The position numbers were made by a program, and so were the translations under genes. The notes below the pieces were generated by a model. That model did no database searches. It had not been told where the DNA came from and worked only from the letters and a program-made list of their open reading frames with translations. Positions 20,122 to 27,613 of a stretch of 64,000 nt of DNA are shown in pieces. Position 1 is the first letter of the stretch, and each line of letters begins with the position of its first letter. This DNA comes from JAAFHI01 sp039793685 (GTDB lineage: Bacteria > Acidobacteriota > Blastocatellia > Chloracidobacteriales > Chloracidobacteriaceae): assembly GCA_039793685.1 (NCBI GenBank), contig JBDRAL010000100.1, forward strand, positions 1-64,000. The letters are read 5' to 3'.

Positions 20122-20214
20122 ACCCTTCCGTTTGACGAGTTCAACCGTGCGCGAGCGGACTTTTTCTTCCAAAAGCACGGAAGCCGCGCGGAACGAGGTT
20201 CGGCGCGGCTTTTT
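20122..20214 (+). ncRNA. candidate small RNA, about 90 nt
   Basis: The stretch between the candidate promoter and the terminator at 20182-20214 could give a short structured transcript: CCGTGC near 20145 can pair with GCACGG near 20175. There is no plus-strand gene upstream that would need this terminator. No RNA family was recognised. Confidence 0.3.
20182..20214 (+). terminator. intrinsic terminator hairpin, plus strand
   Basis: AGCCGCGCGGAAC, loop GAG, GTTCGGCGCGGCT, then TTTTC. The stem is 13 base pairs with one mismatch. The T-run is on the plus strand side, while the flanking genes are both on the minus strand. Confidence 0.6.
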
Positions 20215-20244
20215 CATAATGCGGACTTCGGAACGTGAAAGTCC

Positions 20245-21006
20245 TTAACGACCCATCCAGCCGCCGTCCACGACCATGATGTGTCCGTGCATGTAGTCGC
20301 TCGCGCTGGACGCGAGATAGACGGCCGCGCCGGCGAGTTCCTTCGGATCGCCCCAGCGTCCGGCCGGGATGCGCTCGTTGATCTGGCGGCTGCGGACGGG
20401 ATCTTCGCGCAATTCGCGGGTGCTTTCGGAAATGACGTAGCCGGGCGAGATGCCGTTGACGTTCACGCCCTTGATGGCCCATTCGTTGGCGAGCGCCTTG
20501 GTGAGTTGAATCAGGCCGCCTTTCGACGCGGCGAGCGCGGGCGCGAAGATGCCGCCCTGAAAGGCGAGAACCGAGGCGATGTTGATGATTTTCCCGCTGC
20601 CGCGTTCGATCATGTGGCGTCCGACGATTTGGGAAAGACGGAAGACCGCCGAGAGATTCACTTCCAGCGCGTAGTTCCAGTCCACGTCGGAGTAGTCGAG
20701 CGCGGGCATGCGGTGGATGCTCGTTTCATTGTTGACCAGAATGTCGATGCGGCCGAGCGTCTCCAGGGTCGAGTTGATGATGTGATTGTGGAAGGCCCGG
20801 TCGTAAAGGTCGCCCACGACCGGCAGCGCGCGTCGGCCCAGCTTGCGGATGGCCGCGCAGGTTACTTCCGGCTGACGGGTACTTTCCTGGCAGGCCACAT
20901 CCGCCCCGGCTTCGGCGAGGGCGATGGCGATGGCCGAACCGACTTCCGATGATGCGCCCGTGACGAGGGCGACCTTACCTTCGAGGTTGAACAGATCGAG
21001 AATCAC
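20245..21006 (-). CDS. short-chain dehydrogenase-like protein lacking the catalytic Tyr
   Basis: A 253-residue Rossmann-fold SDR resembling gluconate-5-dehydrogenase/KduD in overall sequence (GYVISESTRELREDP, IPAGRWGDPKELAGAAVYLAS). Three key sites are altered. The nucleotide motif is TGASSEVGSA instead of TGxxxGIG, NNAG is NNET, and the YxxxK motif reads LAASK. The codon is CTC, so the Tyr is replaced by Leu. The Ser of the triad (INIASV) remains. It may bind NAD(P) poorly and is unlikely to catalyse normal SDR chemistry. The reading frame is intact, so it is not an obvious pseudogene. Confidence 0.8.
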   Translation of the reverse strand: MILDLFNLEGKVALVTGASSEVGSAIAIALAEAGADVACQESTRQPEVTCAAIRKLGRRALPVVGDLYDRAFHNHIINSTLETLGRIDILVNNETSIHRMPALDYSDVDWNYALEVNLSAVFRLSQIVGRHMIERGSGKIINIASVLAFQGGIFAPALAASKGGLIQLTKALANEWAIKGVNVNGISPGYVISESTRELREDPVRSRQINERIPAGRWGDPKELAGAAVYLASSASDYMHGHIMVVDGGWMGR

Positions 21007-21204
21007 GCTGGGAAATCCTTGCGGGTGGAATGAGCTGGCCGGTTTGAAGAGCCGTGTTCAGGAAGCCGTCGCCGACGGTTTGACCGACGGTTGGCGACTG
21101 GTCACGTTCTGTGGAGGGGAGAACCGCCGGGCGGAACTTTCGCAAACATATAGCGAAACGCGGGGGCTGCAAACAAATTTTCAGGACGGGGAGGTTTTTC
21201 CGGG

Positions 21205-22698
21205 TCAGTTCGCGGTTTCGGGCCGCGCGGGAGAGACGGGAGAGATCAGCGGGAGCGAGAGCCGCACTTCGACGCCGGGGCGTCCGGGGCGATTGGTCAT
21301 TTCGCAGGTTCCGCCGACGCCCCAGACGAGGAGTGCGATTTCGGCCAGACCGACGCCCATGCCTTTCATCTGGCCGGTGAACCAGCGTTCGCCCTGAAAA
21401 TAGGGATACCAGACCTTGAGCAGGTGATCGGGAGACAGCGTGCGTCCGTCGTCGGCGAACCGGATGTCGAGCCGGTCGTCGGTCGTGGCGAAGGAAATGT
21501 CAATGACGGGCGTGTGGTTCGGATGAAACCGGACGCTGTTGCCGAACAGTTCAAGGTAAATCGTTTCCATTGACGTTCGGGAGAGCGCGATGCCGCGACC
21601 GGACAGCGGTCCCGCTTCATGAATGTTCGGCGGCGGAAGCAGCATCAGGGTGGCGACCTCCCTGACGAGCGTGGACTGTCCGTGATTCGGGAAAAACGAG
21701 TCCTCGAAAACGCTTTCGGTCAGATTGACGAAACTGAGGGCCTGATCGACTTTTTCCTTGAGTTCCGTGGCGCCGTTTCGGGCGAGCGCGACGAGGTCAC
21801 GCAGAAGATCGGGTGAAATGCCGGTTCCTTCGGACTCAAGCAGTTCAAGGGCGCCGAAAATGACCGACAGCGGGGTTCGCAGTTTGTGGTTGAGGGCCGA
21901 GTGGAAGTGCCACTGGGCGATCTGGTGGATTTTCCGGTCGGTGATGTTGGTCAGGCGGATGGCCAGCCCGCCATCCGTGGCGAGCGGCAGTTCGAGCGGA
22001 GTGACTTCCAGCCAGAACTGGGGCGCGACGGCAGTTTCGGATTTGAGGAGAAACCTTGGGCAGCGCTCGCCAAAGGCGCTCAACGGCATCCGCCAGCCCG
22101 GTTCCGGTTCAAGGCGGAAATTGCCGCTGACCAGTTCGCGGAAATCACCGAGCTGATCCGCCGGGACCGCTTCCGGGAGTTCCAGCAGTTTTCTGGCCAT
22201 TGGGTTGACGTAGGTGATGCGTTCGTTGCGGTCGAGCAGGAGAATGCCGTTTTCGGACTGGTCCGCGATCCAGCGAAACTGGGTTTGGGCGGCGAGCAGG
22301 TGCTGGTACCGATTGATCCTGAGCAGGGAACGAATTCGCATCCGCAGTTCCGTGCGGATAATCGGTTTGGTGATGAAATCATCCGCGCCGGACTGAAAGC
22401 CTTCGAGGCGGCTGTCCTGATCGTCGAGCGCGGTAATCAGCAGAATCGGTGTTTCCGCAATCTCCGGGTCTTCGCGGATGGCGCGGCACACCTGAAAACC
22501 GTCCATCTCCGGCATCATCACGTCGAGCAGGACCACGTCCGGCTTCCAGGACCGGCAGCGTTCCAGCGCTTCGACTCCTCCGTTCGCGCAGGCGATGCGG
22601 ACATTCAGCGGGGTAAGGACTCCGGTGAGCGTCTCACGACCGATCTCCTCGTCATCGACAATAAGGACTTTCCCCGTCTTTTCCGGCGAGTTTTCCAT
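21205..22698 (-). CDS. receiver-PAS-histidine kinase
   Basis: A 497-residue soluble protein with an N-terminal receiver (about 8-130, phospho-Asp 59 in LLDVMMPEMDG), a PAS domain (about 145-260), an H-box with His in ALNHKLRTPL (near 270) and a divergent ATPase domain (about 385-485). The N-box reads ELFGNSVRF and the G1 box DDGRTL instead of D-x-G-x-G, while GMGVGL is kept. An input receiver ahead of a kinase core is typical of phosphorelay intermediates. It has a GGAGG ribosome site and is divergent from the hybrid kinase of the kai-like operon, so it is a candidate partner of that system. Confidence 0.85.
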   Translation of the reverse strand: MENSPEKTGKVLIVDDEEIGRETLTGVLTPLNVRIACANGGVEALERCRSWKPDVVLLDVMMPEMDGFQVCRAIREDPEIAETPILLITALDDQDSRLEGFQSGADDFITKPIIRTELRMRIRSLLRINRYQHLLAAQTQFRWIADQSENGILLLDRNERITYVNPMARKLLELPEAVPADQLGDFRELVSGNFRLEPEPGWRMPLSAFGERCPRFLLKSETAVAPQFWLEVTPLELPLATDGGLAIRLTNITDRKIHQIAQWHFHSALNHKLRTPLSVIFGALELLESEGTGISPDLLRDLVALARNGATELKEKVDQALSFVNLTESVFEDSFFPNHGQSTLVREVATLMLLPPPNIHEAGPLSGRGIALSRTSMETIYLELFGNSVRFHPNHTPVIDISFATTDDRLDIRFADDGRTLSPDHLLKVWYPYFQGERWFTGQMKGMGVGLAEIALLVWGVGGTCEMTNRPGRPGVEVRLSLPLISPVSPARPETAN

Positions 22699-22817
22699 GC
22701 GTCCTCCAAATTGATGATGGATTGATGCGTTCGTTTTCAGTAATTTTGGAATGTTGCGCCATGTGCCGCCGGCTTTTCACCTGAAAAATTCAGCTTGCCG
22801 ATAGAGAGGCTTCCCCC

Positions 22818-25800
22818 GTGAGCGCTCAACCCAGAAATTCATTTTCGGCAACCCGTTCCGCGCTCCGGATCACCGCCGGATATGTGTGCCTGTCCACGCT
22901 GTGGATTTTCTTCTCCGATACGGCGGTCCTCTGGCTCTTTCCCGCCCGGGACGCGGGATACTTCTTTTCGGTTTTCAAGGGGATGGTGTTTGTCGTCATC
23001 ACCGCCGCCCTGCTTTTTCTCCTGTTCTGGCGCGAGCTGACGGCGCGGCAGCAATTGACGGAACGGGTCCGGGGGCAGTTCGAGCAATACCGGCAGGTGT
23101 TCCACCAGTGCGCCGACGGCATCGTCATTCTGGATCAGGGCGGCGTGGTTCGGTACGCCAACCCGGCGGCGCAGGCCATCTTCGGAAAGAAGGAAGAAGA
23201 ACTGAGCGGTGGCGAACTGGGGATTCCGATCGCGCTCGACAAGGGCATCGAGATCGAGGTTCTTCAAGGTGGTCAGGTTCACACGGTCGAGCTTCTGCTT
23301 TCGGAGGTGACGTGGCGCGGAGAGCGCGGTTTCGCCGCGATTTTGCGCGATGTGACCCAGCGGAAGGCCGCGCTGGATGAACTGGCCCGGAAGGCCGCCG
23401 AAATCCGGAATCAGTTCGCCGAACTCGACCAGTTGTACCGTTTCGCGCCGGTGGCGCTGTTCGCGGTTGATCCGGACTACCGGTTCGTCAGGGCGAACGA
23501 ACTGGTTTCGATGATGAACGGGTATCCGGTGGATTACTTCCTCGAACGCCGGATCTCGGACTTCATGCCCGACTTCGAGGAACGGCTGAAACCGATTTTC
23601 GACGCCGTGCTGCGTGACGGGCAGGTCATTCAGGACCTTGAAATCGCGGCGCCGCTCGCGATGGATCAGGGCAGGACCCATTATTTTCTGGCGAATTATT
23701 TTCCGTTGCGGTCCGCGACCGGCGAGATCACCGGGATTCTCGGCGCGGTGCTCGACATCACGGACCGCAAGCTCGCCGAACAGGCCATGCGGCGCATCAA
23801 TCGTGAACTCGCCGAGGTGCGTTTCGCCGTCGATGTGTCGTCGCTGATCGTCATCACGACCCCGGAAGGAATGATCAACTACGTCAACGAACATTACTGC
23901 CGGCTGTCCGGATATTCTTCGAGCGAACTCATCGGACAGAACCCCAGGGTGTTCAATTCCGGCACGCATCCGAAGGAATTTTTCACGGAGATGTGGGCGA
24001 CGCTGCGAAGCGGTCGCGTCTGGGCGGGACAGATTTGCAATCGTCGCAAGGACGGCACGCGGTTCTGGGTGCAGGCCACCTGCGTGCCGATTCTGGATGA
24101 AATGAACCGTCTCACCCAGTTCATTTCGATTCAGAACGACATTACCGAACAGCATGAAACGGCGCAGCTTTTCAAGGACATCGTGACCGGAATCACGGTC
24201 AACTCCGGGATGGAATTCTTCCGGTCGCTCGTGTCGGGTGCCGCGACGGCGTTGGGGGCCGACGGCGCGGCGCTGGTGGCCCTTGAACCTGACGAAGCGG
24301 GGCGGGCGAGGTGGTCCCCGCTCGCGGTGACGTGGGACGGGTCCGTCATCGACGCCGATTCCGTGCCCGGCATGACGGCGGACTCCGTCGGCGGGGCCTC
24401 CGACGACGCCGAACCATCCATCGTGCGGCGGATTCGCGCGGCGCTCGGGGCCGAGCATGTGTTCGTGTCGCGGCTGTCGAACCGCGACGGGCAGCACATC
24501 GGCCTGTTGGTGTTTCTGAAACGGTCGCCCATCCGTCTCGATGGCCGTTCGGGGGCGGTGCTGAAGATTTTCACGACCCTCGCGCAAACCGAACTGGAAC
24601 GTCACCAGACGGCGGCGAATCTCAAGAAGCTGAATCAGGAACTGGAAATGCGCGTGACGGCGCGGACGGCGGAACTGGCCAAGGCCAACCAGGAGCAGAA
24701 GGAACTCACGAACCTGCAACAGGCCATCTTCGACGCCGCCAACTATGCCATCGTGACGACCGACAGCCGGGGCCGCATTCGGACCTTCAATCGCGCGGCG
24801 GAGCGGTTGACCGGTTTTACGGCGGACGAACTGGTCGGGCACAAGTCACCGCTTGTATTCCACGACCTTGAAGAGATTCGGGCGCGAATGGACGAGGTCA
24901 GCCGGGAGGTCGGCCATCCGATTTCCTTCGCCTATGACCTGTTCGCCGAATTGCTGAAGCGGGAACAGGCACCGGAAATGGAGGCGACCGTCGTGCGGGC
25001 GGACGGCTCGACATTGCCGGTGCGCGAATCCATTTCCGGAATCCGCGACGCGCAGGGGAACGTCACCGGCCTCGTCGGCATTCTCACCGACGTCACACAG
25101 GAAAAACATGCGCAGGAACTGCTGCTGCGGCAGGCCGAGGAGATGCGGGCCGTCAACGAGGCGCTGACCAAGGCCGCGCGCCTCAAGGATGAGTTCATCG
25201 CGAGCGTCAGTCACGAGTTGCGGACACCGTTGAACGCCGTTCTCGGCCTTTCCGAATCGCTGCTCGAAAACATTTACGGACCTCTTGACGAGCGGAAGGC
25301 GAAGGCGGTCCGGACGATCCAGGAAAGCGGCACGCATCTGTTGAACCTGATCAACGACATCCTCGATCTGGCAAAGGTGGAGGCAGGCAAACTGGAGCCG
25401 CATTTCGAACCGGTCACGATCGGGCAGACCTGTCAGGCGGTTCTGCGACTCATTCGGGAAACCGCCACGCGGAAACGGATTCAGGTCATCCTGGACGGAG
25501 ACGGTCTCGACGAAACCATCGTCACCGACGAACGCAAGGTGAAGCAGATTCTGATGAACCTGCTCGGAAACGCGGTGAAATTCACGCCGACCGCCGGAAC
25601 CGTCGGATTGAACGTGACCGTTGATGAAACGGGAACCAGTCTCGTACTGGAAGTCTGGGACACCGGAATCGGCATTCCCGCCGAACAGCAATCGCGCCTG
25701 TTCCAGCCGTTCGTGCAGCTCGACAGCCGGCTTTCCCGCCAGTTCGGCGGCACCGGCCTCGGCCTTTCGCTCGTGGACCGGCTGACCCGCCTGCTCGGCG

Positions 25801-26333
25801 GCACCGTCTCGCTCGACAGCGAAGTCGGGCAGGGCAGCCGGTTCCGGGTTTCCCTGCCGCTTCAGCGCTCGGACGCGCAACCGCCGTCCGTTGCCAACGG
25901 CGTTTCGCGGAAGACGCCCACGGGACTCCCCGCGCCCAGTCGGCAGTGGAACATACTGCTGGCCGAGGACATCGAGGACAATATTCTGGTCATCGTCGAT
26001 TTCCTCGAATCCAAGGGAATCGGCGTGGATATTGCCCGCGACGGAAATGAAGTTCTCCAAAAAGTCGCCGCCGCGTTCCCCGACCTCATTCTCATGGACG
26101 TCCAGATGCCCGGCGTGGACGGGCTGGAAGCCACCCGCCGGATTCGTCGCATGAAGGGCGGCGAGGACATTCCCATCATGGCCCTGACGGCGCTGGCGAA
26201 GCCCGAGGACCGCGAGCGCTGCCTCGCGGCCGGGATGAACGACTATCTGAGCAAGCCGGTCCGGTTGCGCGACCTCCATGCCCGCATTCTTTCAGCACTC
26301 GGGGAACGAATAAAAAAAAGTGAAAAGGTTTGA
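22818..26333 (+). CDS. membrane-bound multi-PAS/GAF hybrid histidine kinase
   Basis: A 1171-residue kinase with a GTG start preceded by GAGAGG. Two membrane segments (about 16-38 and 50-73) are followed by PAS domains near 85-190, 200-330 and 330-450, a GAF domain (about 455-600), a coiled coil and a further PAS (about 635-765). HisKA has its His in SVSHELRTPLN (near 799), then HATPase (about 900-1020, GTGLGLSL) and a C-terminal receiver (about 1045-1160, Asp in LILMDVQMPG). The gene ends 80 bases before the KaiA-like gene, and its stop overlaps that operon's promoter, so it is either the first gene or the immediate neighbour of the clock-like unit. It could be its input or output kinase. Confidence 0.9.
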   Translation: MSAQPRNSFSATRSALRITAGYVCLSTLWIFFSDTAVLWLFPARDAGYFFSVFKGMVFVVITAALLFLLFWRELTARQQLTERVRGQFEQYRQVFHQCADGIVILDQGGVVRYANPAAQAIFGKKEEELSGGELGIPIALDKGIEIEVLQGGQVHTVELLLSEVTWRGERGFAAILRDVTQRKAALDELARKAAEIRNQFAELDQLYRFAPVALFAVDPDYRFVRANELVSMMNGYPVDYFLERRISDFMPDFEERLKPIFDAVLRDGQVIQDLEIAAPLAMDQGRTHYFLANYFPLRSATGEITGILGAVLDITDRKLAEQAMRRINRELAEVRFAVDVSSLIVITTPEGMINYVNEHYCRLSGYSSSELIGQNPRVFNSGTHPKEFFTEMWATLRSGRVWAGQICNRRKDGTRFWVQATCVPILDEMNRLTQFISIQNDITEQHETAQLFKDIVTGITVNSGMEFFRSLVSGAATALGADGAALVALEPDEAGRARWSPLAVTWDGSVIDADSVPGMTADSVGGASDDAEPSIVRRIRAALGAEHVFVSRLSNRDGQHIGLLVFLKRSPIRLDGRSGAVLKIFTTLAQTELERHQTAANLKKLNQELEMRVTARTAELAKANQEQKELTNLQQAIFDAANYAIVTTDSRGRIRTFNRAAERLTGFTADELVGHKSPLVFHDLEEIRARMDEVSREVGHPISFAYDLFAELLKREQAPEMEATVVRADGSTLPVRESISGIRDAQGNVTGLVGILTDVTQEKHAQELLLRQAEEMRAVNEALTKAARLKDEFIASVSHELRTPLNAVLGLSESLLENIYGPLDERKAKAVRTIQESGTHLLNLINDILDLAKVEAGKLEPHFEPVTIGQTCQAVLRLIRETATRKRIQVILDGDGLDETIVTDERKVKQILMNLLGNAVKFTPTAGTVGLNVTVDETGTSLVLEVWDTGIGIPAEQQSRLFQPFVQLDSRLSRQFGGTGLGLSLVDRLTRLLGGTVSLDSEVGQGSRFRVSLPLQRSDAQPPSVANGVSRKTPTGLPAPSRQWNILLAEDIEDNILVIVDFLESKGIGVDIARDGNEVLQKVAAAFPDLILMDVQMPGVDGLEATRRIRRMKGGEDIPIMALTALAKPEDRERCLAAGMNDYLSKPVRLRDLHARILSALGERIKKSEKV

Positions 26334-26357
26334 CGGGAGCGAAATTTCGCGTAGATT
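26330..26357 (+). promoter_or_regulatory. promoter of the kai-like operon with a palindrome in its spacer
   Basis: TTGACG (26330-26335), a 16-base spacer, TAGATT (26352-26357). The spacer contains the perfect 12-bp palindrome GCGAAATTTCGC (26339-26350), a typical place for a repressor site. The -35 overlaps the stop codon of the hybrid kinase. The predicted start is near 26364, about 50 bases before the KaiA-like ATG. Confidence 0.55.
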
Positions 26358-26413
26358 CGGCTTTCAGCCCCACATGTCGATGAACTCACCTCATCTGCTG
26401 GGGAATCCCTGTC

Positions 26414-27271
26414 ATGCATCGGGCCGTTCTGGATGCCTTGGTTGCGAATGTCGCCATTCTTGGCGATGACGGGACCGTGCGCTTCGTCAACCGTCGCTGG
26501 GTTGAATTCGGCCGGGAAAACGGAGACACCCGGTCCGCCGAAGCGTGGCTTGGCCAGAACTATTTCTCCATCTGTGAGTCCTGCGAAGGCCCGGATGCCC
26601 GGTTCGGGCACCGGGTCGTGAACGGTCTGCGGGCCGTCGCCGCCGGCGAGATTCCCCTTTTTGAAATCGAATACCCCTGTCACGCGCCGCACCGGGAGCG
26701 CTGGTTTCTGTTGCAGGCTTCCCGCATCGGCGATTCCGGACCGGATCGCTTGCTGGTCGTGCATTCCGACATTTCGGCCCAGAAGGAATTCGCGCTGGCC
26801 TTTTCGGAAAACCGGATTCGGGTGCTGATCGAAGCCCAGCGAAATCGCGAGGCGGATTTTCTCAAACACCTTTCGGACGTTCAGGGACTTCACATGACCC
26901 CCGGATTGCTCGGCGTTGTGCCGTTGCGCGAGGCCGATGCGTCGGTCTTCCGGGAGTTATGCGACACCTACGTCCTTCTGATTGAACAGGCCGTCGAGGA
27001 GCGGTTGTACCGGGTGGAACACGGCGTTTCCGCCGCGCTGCGGAGCTTTGCCCGGGACCTCGGCGCTTTCCACGCGAGTCCGCGTGACGTCATCGATCTT
27101 CATTCGGCGGTTTCCGCCAGACTGGCCGCCGAACAAAGGCTCAGTCAGGCTCACGACGAGGAACTTCGTCTGAGGCTGCTTGAGTTCATGGGCTGCCTGA
27201 CTGCATATTATCGCCTACGCTCGTTCGGAAATCTTGCTTCCGGAAAACCTTTCAAGCCGATGGTTGAGTGA
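26414..27271 (+). CDS. PAS protein with KaiA-like / RsbU-N-like C-terminal helical domain
   Basis: A 285-residue cytoplasmic protein. An N-terminal PAS-like domain (about residues 3-125; AILGDDGTVRFVNRRWVEFGREN) contains CESCEGPDARFGH. The C-terminal helical region (about 165-275) reads by eye like the KaiA C-terminal four-helix domain: an F-x-x-L helix, ASPRDVIDLHSAV (compare VPVTKVVEIHMEL in cyanobacterial KaiA), then LLEFMGCLTAYYR (compare LIDVIAHLCEMYR). The RsbU N-terminal domain has a related fold and is the main alternative. It lies 10 bases ahead of kaiB and two genes ahead of kaiC, exactly where kaiA sits in cyanobacteria. Role inferred: stimulator of KaiC autophosphorylation with its own sensory domain. 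Confidence 0.6.
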   Translation: MHRAVLDALVANVAILGDDGTVRFVNRRWVEFGRENGDTRSAEAWLGQNYFSICESCEGPDARFGHRVVNGLRAVAAGEIPLFEIEYPCHAPHRERWFLLQASRIGDSGPDRLLVVHSDISAQKEFALAFSENRIRVLIEAQRNREADFLKHLSDVQGLHMTPGLLGVVPLREADASVFRELCDTYVLLIEQAVEERLYRVEHGVSAALRSFARDLGAFHASPRDVIDLHSAVSARLAAEQRLSQAHDEELRLRLLEFMGCLTAYYRLRSFGNLASGKPFKPMVE

Positions 27272-27281
27272 GAGGCGCGCC

Positions 27282-27581
27282 ATGGCTCAAGTATTCTCAT
27301 TTTCGCTTTTTATCGCCGGACATTCCTCCCGTTCGGAAACCGCCGTCAAAAACCTTCGTTCCCTGTGCGAACGCTGGATTCCGGGGCGGTACCGCATTTC
27401 CGTGGTGGACGTTCTCGAATCGCCCGAAATGGCCGAACATTCGAAGATTCTCGCCACCCCGACACTGGTTCGCCTGCTTCCGCTGCCTTCCTTGCGCGTG
27501 GTCGGCGATCTTTCGGACCAGGCGCGAGTCGCCCTGGTACTCGGCCTCCAGTCATCCGACGACGTTCCTCCCGCGTCGTGA
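27282..27581 (+). CDS. kaiB: circadian clock protein KaiB homologue
   Basis: A 99-residue thioredoxin-like fold-switching protein. The KaiB signature is clear: SLFIAGHSSRSETAVKNL at the start, VVDVLESPEMAE, KILATPTL (55-62), then VVGDLSD (73-79). The ATG at 27282 has GAGAGG eight bases upstream; the frame continues 16 codons further back inside the preceding gene. In cyanobacteria KaiB binds the CI ring of KaiC and sequesters KaiA. It is 10 bases after the KaiA-like gene and 32 bases before kaiC. Confidence 0.93.
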   Translation: MAQVFSFSLFIAGHSSRSETAVKNLRSLCERWIPGRYRISVVDVLESPEMAEHSKILATPTLVRLLPLPSLRVVGDLSDQARVALVLGLQSSDDVPPAS

Positions 27582-27613
27582 CTCGAATTTGAACCGGTTT
27601 CGTTTTGTCGTTT

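Noticed and set aside
19984..20217. 77-codon minus-strand frame over the terminator
   Set aside because: It overlaps the DUF2237 gene in another frame, and its sequence is dictated by the hairpin.
22839..26279. Two long minus-strand open frames opposite the hybrid kinase
   Set aside because: They mirror the kinase reading frame, carry no recognisable domain and have no ribosome sites.
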